From positions 8,620,001 to 8,680,000 of the forward strand of contig OX442316.1 in NCBI GenBank assembly GCA_949358305.1: DNA of 60,000 nucleotides, given 5' to 3'. Made by a program: the position numbers and the translations under genes. The notes beneath the pieces are model-generated. The model made no database searches, had not been told where the DNA came from, and saw only the letters and a program-made list of their open reading frames with translations. This document shows positions 1 to 12,300 of this stretch, one piece after another (positions within the stretch are counted from its first letter, which is position 1; every line of letters starts with the position of its first letter). This DNA is from Strigamia acuminata. Its lineage: Eukaryota; Arthropoda; Chilopoda; Geophilomorpha; Linotaeniidae.

Positions 1-148
1 TATTTTCAGTCGGAGCTTTTGCCAGGTAAAATTCGTTTGTGCATGTTAATCCTTTTGATTTCAACTCAAGTGGCTTAATCGGCGGTAATTTGGGACTGGA
101 CTTTTATATCGGCGCATTAGGATCGTTTTTAGCTCATAAAACGACTTA

Positions 149-331
<183 letters not shown>

Positions 332-3300
332 TCACGGACTTTTGACAGGAATGGGATTGAAATAAAGGCTACTTTTGAATTAGGGAGTCACAGAAAGGGT
401 CTGGATTGATCGAAATGAATTAGTAATAAATAAATTAGATTTATTTCCGTGTTGCAAAACAATTCGAAATTAGGTTTAGTTTAAAAATTTACTTTAAAAA
501 TCAATTTACGTGAATAATTTTTGTAAAAGTGTGGGAAAACACTGCGAAACCAGGAAAAGCAATATTTGTTTCGTTTTATTGTTATTGTTGAGCAGTTTAA
601 AATTGCAAATTGTTACCCTGAGAATCAAGGTTAAATATTTGCTGACACCAAGTGTATCGTAAACACGATTTTAAAATAAACTGGGTTTCTTCAATATCCT
701 CCGTGGATTGAGCCTTTTTTGCGGAAACGACTTTTTTCTTTGTATTGATTGCCGTACATCGTTTGTTTTTGGTGCGAGAAGGAAGACAGTTAAGGCGCAA
801 GCAAATCTCCCACGGGAGAAGAGAAGAGTGGGGAAATGCTTGCCCTTCTTCACTCGGTCATAAAAAGACCAACTACAAACACAAGTACGAGTGCGAGTTG
901 CATGCCAAGTGCAGTTTGGCTCACAGATAAGAGTATTTAACTCAACTAAATGCCATCCCGTTTATTCTCTTTTCAAAAGCTCAATCTAACGCACTGCACA
1001 TTTTCGAGAAATTGTGGGAAAAATTTACCGTGCGCGAATTCGAATTGCAAATTAAAATTGAAATAATACGAAGAAATAGTTAGCAAAATTGATTTTTATC
1101 AACGTGGCACCAATTATCGCTTTGATTTTTCGCTAATTCGTTCAACACGAAGTTAATTAGAAATGTAATAATGATTAAATTTAGCTATATTTCTACGTGC
1201 ACCGAGATGAAAGCAAAGCTTTAGATGGTGAAGTGAATTGGAATGAACGTCGCCACCCTACTCGTTGCAGGGCCGCATATGTAGGTGAGAGGGCGATGGA
1301 AATTCTTTCGACTCAGCGACTGTGTGCGTTTCCCCCTTGCTCGAGATGCCGTTGGTATTGGTTCGACTCTTCTCTCCTCCATTTCCTTTCATCAACGCGC
1401 ATTATTCTCGCTTGAAGTCTCTTTCACAGTGGCCTGTGTCGCCCTTCTTTAATTCACCACTTAGAAACTTGTGGCTTTTTCCAAATTTTCTTTCTATATT
1501 GTTATTGAATGACGTGTTGAAAGCTTTTCTATATAGTGTGCCGTAACAATAATTACATTAAAGCTTTTTTTATTTTAGTTTTTTGTCTTCGAAGGTTTTA
1601 AAAGAAAGAAAGATCAATTTGGTGGTGGCGCTAAAAGAGTACCGTAATTTAATTACGTGGAAATAATTTAAGTTCTTTTTTTACACAAAAATAAAATAAA
1701 ATAAAATCAATTTTATTTAGAAGGTGTTTGGAAATCTTTTTAATTTTAATTTATTTAAATGAAATTTGTAAAATGTAAATTGTCAATATTGGCTATTTGA
1801 ATTACAAATTATTGAACACAGTTCTGATGCACAAGTGCATCGTTTGTCGTTCATTTGTGATCACTGATCCGCCTTATTTTCCCTCTCGATTCAATCTTTG
1901 TGCTCCACTGCCCTTGATAGCAAATGTAAATTCGATGATGAAAATTGAGAAGAAAATTGACTTGAAATCTCTAGACAACAAAAAAAAAATAAAGCAAAAA
2001 AATAGTGTCCTTTGGAAAACAACTTTGTGCTGATATTACATAATCTAATAGTGTGGAAATATCATTCAAATGGTATACAAACATGTATGCAATCCAAACA
2101 AAAATCGTTTTCAATTTCATTGAATACTAAATGTTGAATTTAAAAATAAAAAATAAAAAAATCTAGGTGGAAAAGGAATAAAAAGAAATCGAACGGGATA
2201 ACTATTTAACGCAATTGGAGCTTCGTTTGAGTTTTGCTAAGTGCTCGCTTTTTCAATATGATGCCATTGCAGAATTTTCACTCCGCAAATTGCCGCGCGA
2301 AAATTCAATCACAGGAAGGGGGATGGATCCACACCAATATCTTTTGCCTCTAACCATTTCAGCACGCCACAAATAAGTTTGAGCAGGAAAAGGTGGACTG
2401 TCTTTTGGTTTTTATAGGACATCCATTTTATGGTGAAATTTTACGACCAAAAGACCGATTGGAATGTGCAATGCAAATAAACAAGATCAATTTTTATTTA
2501 TGTAATGGATTAAAATTCTGTTTTTGAATTCATTTTTTATTTATTTATTATTTTTTTCTGGTTTTTCAGTAATTGTTTTAGGAAGTGGGTGTAAGTGGAA
2601 TCAATTTCTGGTTTGTACTTTGGAGGAATTTCAATTTTCTTTTGTAAAGATAAATTTGCTGCTTCATCATACGCATCAGTTCTGTTTCTTGGCCTCCCGC
2701 TCACTTTCCGCACATGAATTCCAAGATGTTTGACGTGTTTGTGTTTACTTGTCGGCGAAGAAATAATTTCAACCTCGATTAAGTAGACAAGTTAGAGCAA
2801 ACATTTGCATTTTGTTTCATTTGAATACGAAAGTTCAATTTAACTTTTTATTTTTTTTATTCTATTTAAACAAGGAATTTGTTGAAATGGAGAAACACTT
2901 GCCATCTTTAGAAGAAGAGGGAAATTATGAACGATTGTTCAGGGGTGGAAATTGTAATATCCTGTCTTGTCTTGTTACTCAAAGTATATAAGTCCCCTTG
3001 AAATAAAGCATATTTAGTCTGCACTAAGCATTCACCACAAACACTCACTTGTCAGTCTTAGTTATTTGGTTCTGTGTTTTCTGGATAAAAACGAATTGAG
3101 AAGATGTATAAATGTGAGAATATTATATTGTGAAGTATATAAACTTCTGATTCTGAATGAGATCTTTCCGTTTAAATGGTACTTACCAAAGAGTAAACTC
3201 TTAAGTTGTTACTTGGCAATCATTTATATTCTTTACCGTCCACGAAATCAGTTTTATTGTGCTTACTTAAAAAACAGAGCGCCAACATACACAGTATGTA

Positions 3301-3724
3301 AGGATTTACTTGGTCAATAAATTGTTTTACAGTTCTAAAGCGCGAACAGCTGTAATATGTTTTGCATACCATGTGTGAATAAGATTACAAAATAGAGAAG
3401 AAAAAAAAGTACGGTATGTACTAGTCATACTTTATCGACGATACCCTTAAGTGAGAGAGATTCATTGCCAGTGAGATTTGTTGGCATTTTGAAATTCTGA
3501 AGCCGTATCTTGGAAATATAAAAGAAAAACTTTACTCAGCATACAAAAATTTGCCTGGAAAGTCTCCAATAAATCGCTAAGCGGATTAGCATCATTTGGG
3601 TCCTACGTTTACTTCCACGTTTATAATCACCGCATATTTTATAGCAAAATAGGATTTGTGTTAAGAATAATAATTCCAGTAGTAGATCGTTACCGAGTGA
3701 GTTTAATTGTTATTTCATTTCCAG
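332..3724. other. Gene-free AT-rich stretch
   Basis: I see no coding exon, RNA gene or transposon here. Short open frames have no recognisable domain and do not end at convincing splice sites. A GGTGGCGCT word lies at 1624-1632 (see the CTCF-like motif findings). Confidence 0.5.
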
Positions 3725-3845
3725 GGTGGACGAAAATACGTCTGCACATGGTGTGTACTTTAAATCCTCGAGGCTTCTGCTTTCGTTCCTCTGCCCATTG
3801 TCCACTTTAAGCTTTAAGTGTGCGCTGGGTATAAGTGGCCTGGAG
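3725..3845 (+). other. Candidate non-coding exon
   Basis: A pyrimidine-rich acceptor (CATTTCCAG) ends at 3724 and a strong donor (GAG|GTAAGTG) begins at 3846. The 121 bases between them are richer in G+C than the flanks. There is no long open frame, so if real it would be an untranslated exon, perhaps upstream of the DUOX maturation factor gene, which needs a spliced 5' exon. Chance pairing of splice-like signals cannot be excluded. Confidence 0.25.
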
Positions 3846-5903
3846 GTAAGTGCAGAGTTGATTCTTTTAGTGACCCAACCAGTTACACTCTAATCCATCA
3901 ATTGGTAGGGGAAATATTGTGACCTATAACTGGCGAACGTGTTATTTAATGAGTTTGCTCATTTCAATCTGATTTCGATTTGTTTAGTAACAAAATGTGG
4001 AAAGAGTTTTACACTCCAAAGAAAGACATTATCGCAGACATACTGTATGGGCGTTTGGCGGCAATCTTTGAATGAATGGAATGTAGAAACAAAAGAAAAG
4101 AAGCATACGGCTATCAAGATTACTGCGTGTTGACACAAAGAGCATCATTAGCCGTGTCAACCATTAGACAATAGCAACGATCCTTACATGAGGTCGGAAA
4201 AACAAATGAGTTTTGTGCAAAATGGACCATTTTCTTTAATCGTCTGCATTTTCATATTTAAACTAATATTTGCTTGTAGTAATAGTAACTTATAGTAACC
4301 AATGGGTTACTGGAAGTATTTTTTTATTCTGTGCTTTTAGTCTCTTTTTGCGTATATAGTTCCTTTCAAACAAATTTGGAGAGATCGATATCAAGATTGC
4401 GGCAACCATCAAACTACTGAAGCAAAAAATTGCAGTTGCTCTAACCTTTTTAGGATGATAAAAATTTTAAATGAGGTACTATAGGGATCTGGTTGAATTT
4501 CAATTATAAGGTCACCTTATGCACTTATCACATTTACAGTTTTATGGAAGTTTTACCACTTCTCGTCACAAATTCTTATCAATATTGCAATAGAAATGTT
4601 ATTAGTGATTAATCAGCTTAGTTATTAAATGAATTACATATTGGCAAAAGGACCCACATATAGACTTTTGGTCTTGACCGGAATGTTAAGAGCTCTGTCA
4701 TTAGAGATGACTCATTAACTTAACTGAAGATTACAGCTGAAGAGCTGCAACTGGCTAATGGTAAAAGGATGAAACGTTGACTACAGATGGAGGAGGAAAG
4801 AAAGTTCTGTCGGGTTTTTGTGTGTTACAGGCAAATCAATAGGTCGAGACAGAAGTTTTACTGCGTGCTTCTTTATTTGATTTAAGCATTATTTATTTAT
4901 TTATTTATTTGGTACACTGAATATATTTCAATTTTGATTAATAATTAATGTAGTTGTGAGTAGCGCTAGAATATCAAGTACTGTGGATTAATGATTTTCT
5001 ACGTTTTTGCCAAACTTAGTTTGGAAAACTCAAACTGGAAACGTAAAATGGTGCGTAATATAATTAAATTTTAAATAATAATGTGGAACGTTGTAATTTA
5101 CTGCGATTGCATCGCACTAGATGGCAGCAAGAGACAATTGTTGTTTACAGTAACCCATTTTTCAAGCCTAGTTCGCTTCTTGATAACGGTTTTAACTCTT
5201 TTATTATATTTTTTTTATTTTTAAAAAAAAGGTAAAAATCGTGAAATTGTCAACTTTTAATTGAGTGGAAAACAAGATAATTTTTAATGAATATGCTAAT
5301 AATAATTTTTTAAATAATCACAAGACTAGTTCAAATCTTAAAATATAAGCACGTTTAGTTATTTTTGGTATAAGTTATGAAGGTCTTTATTACGAACATT
5401 AATGTATGGCATGTGTAATAGAGATCCAACAGAATTTCAATTGAGTTATCACGAGGTTTTACGATCGTTAAACATTCCAAACTTGTGTAAGAAATAAGAA
5501 GTTACATGCCTTAAATTTGATTCCACAAGATCATTAGCAGCTGCGTTGCAGGTATTGAATAACTCGATAATTTAATATAATTACGTAATTACATACTTAA
5601 CTGTAATTGCACTTAGAAACAAATTACTCACCTACAAATATAAAACCTACAAGGACTGTTGCTGTTGCTGCTGTATCAACTCGCAAATGAATAGAATTAT
5701 TCCAGTGATGAAACGACGCAATCTTTGTTCAATGACAATTCTCATTGAAACACCTTGAATTGAAGCAATTGTTGTTCAGCTGCAACACACCTTGGCGGGA
5801 TTTTCCATCATATTTATTACTGTGTCGCAAAGTTGGAGATGAACTTGAAAGTGTAAGCTTGAGGATATGCTTGAGCAGTGACGTGAGACTCAAGGTAAAC
5901 GGG

Positions 5904-5991
5904 TATATCTAAGCAAGCTTTTATTCGACCACCAACACTTTCACTCGGGCAGTTGTGGGATCAACTCTTTGTCTTTGATCACTAGAAATCT
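5904..5991 (+). promoter_or_regulatory. Candidate promoter and first untranslated exon of DUOXA
   Basis: TATATC at 5904-5909 is followed by an initiator-like TCACTC at 5941-5946 and then by a consensus donor (AAATCT|GTAAGT) with last exon base 5991. The short exon has no in-frame start. It is the best-placed upstream partner for the acceptor at 9284, which leaves only 28 bases of 5' leader before the start codon at 9313. The TATA-to-initiator spacing is a little long. The link is inferred from position alone. Confidence 0.3.
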
Positions 5992-7888
5992 GTAAGTAGA
6001 ACTATGATTTATTAATTTTTCTGTGAGTAAACGAGTATTACTTGAATGGGTAATTATCTTGAACAATTTTGAGTTGAATTCTGAAGAAAACGGTTAATAA
6101 TTGAAATGTTTATTCGGTAATCTAGGTTTAGTTGTTTACAAATTGATTTCATTTAGCTCGTCTTGTTTCGTTTGTTTTCGACATGATGTGTCTTGGGAAT
6201 AGTTTTATTTGGTGATGTCTAAATATACCTATTGGGGGGGCTTTTGAGAGTAGTTGATTTTTTTTACCCTCTATAAAAAGTATAAAAGTTTGAAAGGAAG
6301 GAATGTTGCTGTGGGCAAGGGAAAAAAGATTAACAATCCTGTTTTCCTTAACGAATCTTAGTTTTTTTTTGTTTTTTTTTTGCTAGATTAATAAGTTAGG
6401 TTATAGTTTGAGATTCTCTTTAAACTCAAGAATGTTCTTCGTAATTATACATATTTTTGCGCTTGCGAGGCAGGAATTTTGGCGCTCATTGCAGAAATTT
6501 TCCACTTATCGTCATTTCTAGAAATATGTTTCAAAATTTTAATTAAAATGATAACTAAAAGTTGTGTATACATAACTTTTGTTTCGAGACCTTTACTCTT
6601 TAACGACTCCCCTCACACACACCTGCAATACCTCAACCTTGACCTAATTGAGCACAGCAATCCATGGGTTCTCTGAAATGTCCGTTTTCGCCTTTTGCGA
6701 AAGGCCAATACCCCGAATACCCCTACATTATGCATGTTGGAACCCGGAGAAGGACTATTTCACAATAAGATTGTGACTAGTTTGTCTAGACATTTCCTAG
6801 ATGAGAAAGCGTATGTTTAGCCTTGATAAAATGGCTTTGACCCGCTTTGAAGTTAGTCTTCAATTTCCATCTATAGAAATCTTGAACTCAATTCCTATTT
6901 TATTGTGATATAAGATTTACGAAATTAGAGATTTTGACATTGAGCTTTTAAAGGCGTATGAGTAAATCATGCGTATACTAGTATAGTGTTGAAATTGGCG
7001 GAGAGGAACGAGCGAGGGGACGAGGCAGTTCCTATTATTAAAATACAAGTGTTGTTTATGTATTACGTCATTTGGGCCCTACGTATTCATTACTATTTTT
7101 TGTTGTTGTTGTTGTCAACATTAGAAAATTACTAATGCTTGATGCTTGATTAGTTGTTGCATCATGTGAAAAAAGCGGAAAGAAAAGCTACAATAATTGT
7201 TTTTTCCCGTTATGTTGTGTAATGTATATTTATTTTACTGTATTTCGTCAATTCCACGCTTGATGATGTAATAATTATAAAATTTGAAATTTCACAACGT
7301 CAGGTTGTTTTTGTTAGAAAAAGGCATAATAAGAAGTGTGTTTAATGCGGCACATCTAATTAAAGATTGACTAGTCAGCCTGGCGAGTAAGGTTTAACTC
7401 ATTATTAAGTTTGAGCGTGAAAGGAGAAATGATATTTTCCTATAGTACGGCATTCTTCTCGACCGAGAAAGTAGGTCTAGGCCAGCATGTAAGTGGGGAA
7501 AGTGTTTGGGTTTTAGACATTGTCAAAAGGCATTGACACAGTGATGAAATTGTCAATTAAACTACGAAATAATAAGGCAGAATTAAAAATGGTTGCGATT
7601 TAGCACATGCATCTGGATAAATTTTATGCAATATGTAAATTTTTCTATTAATAATTATAGAATGTTAAGAGATAAATTAAATTATATTTGTAACTAATAG
7701 GAGCAGCAATAATAAATCAAATAGCCGCAGAGGTTATTGACAAACCCACAAAATTATGGCAGATTGTAAAAATTAGGACAAAATCATTACTCAATGTCAT
7801 TGGACAATCAATCCACTCGCATTAGAAATCAGTTAGCAATAAGTGAATTCTGATTTTAAGTTTAAAGTTTGGAAAATTAATATTTAAT

Positions 7889-8360
7889 TCATCTATTGAC
7901 CGCGAGATGCCACTGGGAGCAAAGAGTACATTCCAGAAGAAATTTCATGCGCTCGACGAAGCGACGGAACAGAAGGGGGAAAACATGTAAAGGCCATCGC
8001 CCAGAGCATATTTTACAGCTGACGCCGACTGGCCAGTTGTGAGGTGCGACGATGACGAAGAGTAGTGCCCGCGTATGAGGCCACATACCCCGATTCAGCA
8101 TGTGGCGCTCGCCGCCATTTGCGCACAGCGTGCTCGTATGAACATTTGATTTTCGATAGCAAAATTAATCTCGCGGATGTGACCACGAGTATGTACTTGA
8201 CTGGTAGGTGGACTAAAGATGTTTAGACGAGTCATATGGTTAGATTGCTCAATGACCTTGCTGGCCTTGTACACTAGATGCCCGTGCACTGCTTGAGGAT
8301 ATAGGTTAGCGCCTTTAACTAGTGCTCTTGCTTCCTTCTGCTTGTTGTTTTGGATCCACC
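7889..8360. other. GC-rich island of unknown nature
   Basis: About 470 bases have clearly higher G+C and CpG than the flanking sequence. On the minus strand two short open frames follow one another (8289-8095 and 8101-7889), but neither shows a known domain nor sits between good splice sites. The block also holds GTGGCGCTCG near 8102 and, on the minus strand, AAATGGCGGCG near 8112-8122, which resembles a YY1/Pho site. It could be a regulatory element, an untranslated exon, or the remnant of a mobile element. Confidence 0.3.
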
Positions 8361-9312
8361 AAAACGATTATGGTGTTTATTAGAAACAGATGATAGGTTT
8401 TAAAGTACCGTACGGCATATGGTGTAATTTCCATGCAGGTTATAGATAAGTTTTTCAATTTTTTTTTCTTTCAATTTTTGATTTTTCAATTTTTATTTTT
8501 CAGTTTTTGCATAGAAAGGTTTATTTATATATATATTATAAAGAAAAAATAATCACAGCTGGCAATGCCATTTTGAATTTTTTTAATAAATGAATTTGCA
8601 TTTATTTTTTTTTATTTAGTAAGAAACTGGGGTGAGTTTTTAGGAAGGTTTCATGTGCATTTTATTTTCTGCTTATTTTAATAATAAGGAAAACTGACAA
8701 GAAAACATGTTATAGGGCAATAAGTGAATGCAATGGGACGAATTTGAACGTAAACAAGAGTTCACTTTGCAAATCCCGAATAACAAAGTTTGAAATGGAA
8801 TTTTTCAATTTCACAATAATGTATTTTTAAAATATTTTGGCAAACATTGAAAAAAATATATATATTGTTTTAAGCGAGCTTTTTTTGTCTGAGGAAATAG
8901 GTAGCTTTAAAATCAATTCGGAATTTTAGAATTTAGGCCTAGAGGGTCTTGCATTGTGATCATTATTTTTTTTTCTCATGACTTACCAAAACAGGAAATA
9001 GATTCTACGAATGCGTTTTTTTTCTTCTTTTACAACCTGACGAAACCTTTATTTACTGTTCATCAAGGTTTAAGGAAGGGTTTTTTTTTTTTATTTTAAT
9101 TTCACGTAAAGAAAGCGTGATAATGTGGAAATGACGCAAGCAGCCCTTGACCTGCTTCTAATGGGTCGGAATGTAGGCCATCTTAGTATTTCCAATAGCA
9201 GATGCTGCATCTGTGGTCACTCTGAAAGCTGTAGCTACTTTCACTTTGTCTTCATGCTAATAGTGTGAATTTTTTTATTTGTAGTCGATAAGATTGTCAA
9301 ATTCATCCGGCC

Positions 9313-12300
9313 ATGAAGGGATGGTTTGATGCTTTTCGTGCCGATGGTGGACCCACTCTGTACAGTTTTCAGAACCGGACTCCTGTTACTGAAGATGTGC
9401 AGAGCATTGTAATCTATCTTGTGTTTACGACCATATTTGTTGCCTTCCTCATCGTATTTCCTGGAATCAGAAAAGAGGTAAGCTCGAAGCAAAGCATAGC
9501 TGGAATTTTAAAAAAGTGCGGAACAAAACGACAATCGTCCGTTTTGCATTACCGGTGTTTGAGTTATAGAATATTATAAATAATAATCTTATAAAATTGT
9601 ATAAAAGTGTAGAACTCACTATTAATATCTGTTACTTACGTATCACTAAACAGTTGAAGCTAACAGCTTCTTAGTTGATCGTAAACTTTACATGTGACAG
9701 GTTATAAATTTGAATGTGATATATTTTGTGATATTTCTCGATTCTTCATAAGTTGGTGAACTTTTTTTAAATTTTTTTTGAAAAATAATTTTTTTAGAGT
9801 CAATTATAAATCAATAAATTACACAAATCACTTTTAAAAGAAGTTATATTTGCTTTTAATACTTTTAGGTTGAGATACACGTTTGAGAATTAAGTTTTAC
9901 GTGATTAGAATGAGGTTTTGTTTAGAATTTTTGATGTATTTGGTTGCTGAGTGCAAAAACCTATCATAGGTGGAGTTTTTTTTTCTTTTCTTTTAGTGTT
10001 TTGACAGCCACGCCAAGGCCGTCTTCACATTGTTTGAAAATATAGTGTCCTTCCTTTGTAGGAACAAATCACTGTCAGTTGTCAGCAGGTCTTTAGATTT
10101 CAAGATTTTTCAAAGTTAATCTTTGATTTATGAATGTGACATATTTAAAATATTAAAGATAATATTTGGTTGCTAATTAAAAGGAGTAGGAAGAATTCAG
10201 TCTAAATTATTTTTTTTTAACGTAGATTAAATGGTTTTTAATGAATTTTTAGCGAGACAAGGTTCTTTTGATGTGGGCATTACACAGAAAATGTAAAAAT
10301 AATTTTGGCCTCGATTTATAAAAATTTGCAAAACAACCACAATTCTTTTGTTTTTATCATTATGGTTCACTGTGCCCTCAATTCAATGATAAAATGGAAG
10401 AAAAAAAATTGAATTTTGTTCTAGATTATTTATTTACGTCTCTATACTCTTAATTTTTATGTTTCCATCATAATTCTGTAAATAAACTACTTGACTGACA
10501 CAAATTTTTTTAAAAAAATGCACGAGTTGCCATTCGGTTTCGGAATTAAACATCAAGACTTTACGCTTAATAAACGAACCCCCAAATTTTGACCATTTTT
10601 TCCTGTCTAGTAGCGGTCATGTTAAATAGAATGGAAAATTTTTTTGTCTTTATGAAAGTCCAATGAGAAATTTCTTCTCTCCTCAAGTAGATATTTAAAA
10701 TAAAAGGTAGTTTCGCTAATGCCCAGCTGCATTCAAATGACATTAGTGCATCCAGTGTGACAACACACTGTGACTAATTGGTGCAGAATAAAAGTTATCC
10801 GAGTTTAAATCAATTGTTTAATGAATAAGTCATAAAGATCGCTGATCTTAGGAGCAATGTCTCGAAATTGAAGTGTTAAAAGTGTTGATTGATTTATTTC
10901 TCGTGGAAGATTACCAACGATTGGTCAGTAGCCTTGATTATTACCATGTTCCACTTAAAGATATATTAAGTAATTTTTTCCGAAATAACCTTGTTGCAAA
11001 TTAATTTCTGCGGTGTCAACCTTGGAAACAAAACAGGTCGAGGTTAGATTTTCTAACGCGAGATTTCTATATTTACATTAATTGAATTACCGTCGTGATT
11101 AATGTAATTATTACCGCATTAAAAGCCTTTATAGCCTATTGATTTTACGATGACTTACAAGGCGTTGTGATCTCTTAGCCTTGGTGATGAAACTAGGTGA
11201 AGGTGTTGCATATAGTTAGCACAAGTCAGTCAATGTCATTTAGAAATGAGTTGCCAATGGGGTAATCCCACCAACTGTCACGTAGACGTTTTTGTTACAG
11301 TTAGCGAGTCAGGCAGTGATTAATTACATCTCGTTTGATAACTAAATCCTTCCTTGAGATAATTTTTATTTTGACTGGTTTTTCTGGCGCATTAGGCGAA
11401 TAAATTGTGTTGTTTTCTTAAATTAGAGGGGGAAATTAGGTGACATACCGGTATGCAAATTGGAAAGGTTGTTAGACAAGATATGGAACCTACAGCATCG
11501 AGAATGATGTTTTCTCATGTTTTTATGTACTAATAAATTATTTCTATTTTCTATTTTAAAAAAAAAAGAAGTATCCTACTTTTTTTTTTGTTTGATAAAA
11601 ATCCTAGAGAAAAGATAATTCGTCTCACATTTGAACATAAGATTGTGACCTGATCCCAGATAATTAATTACAGGTTTGGACTGTAGAATTCATGGATTAA
11701 GTTATATTCCATTTCTCACTTTATTATCTTTCAACAGAAATATATTTTCTGAAAGTGAAATTTTCTAAGATGTGGTTTAGAATTTGGTTTAGGCTATATA
11801 AACTGTGAGTTCACTTTTATACAATTGAAAATCATGAGGATTGTCAGTTTAAATGAGCAAATCAAAGGTGACTGATTTTTAACATAATTCTCGTCACTTC
11901 ACACCTGCAATAAAGAATTGTTTGTTTGTTTTTCAGCGGTTAACAACCTTTATAAGCGTGATTCTTAGCCTCGTTGTGGGTGCTGTTATATTAGGTAAGT
12001 GTTTTTTATTTTTCCTTCATTAAATTAAATTTATTCTTAGGATGAATTGTGATTTCAAATTATGTGATGATTAGGTAGATGAATAATAAAAAAAGATTTA
12101 TTTTTGAACTAAACGAGCAGATACGTGAAGAAAATAGAAACAAGCATTTAAATATTTAAGAACTCTTATATATTATTATTGTTATTACGATAACTTATCA
12201 GGTTTTTTTATTGAAGCAAAAAATAACTAATGATGAGTCTAGTTCGAAGGCAATGATAGTTTGATGTTGCTTAACATTAAACTTGGATAGCTACGGGCCA

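Larger units (their letters stand above)
3846..9284. other. Gene-free stretch upstream of the DUOX maturation factor
   Basis: No coding gene is recognised. It contains a candidate first exon (5935-5991), a CTCF-like word at 5114-5129 and a GC-rich island (7889-8360), described separately. It ends in the acceptor ATTTGTAG at 9284 that precedes the DUOX maturation factor start codon. Confidence 0.5.

Noticed and set aside
10-25. A 16-base stretch at the left edge with an acceptor (TTTTCAG) before it and GTAAAA after it, resembling a micro-exon
   Set aside because: Too short to judge, no partner exons in the window, and such signal pairs are common by chance in AT-rich DNA.
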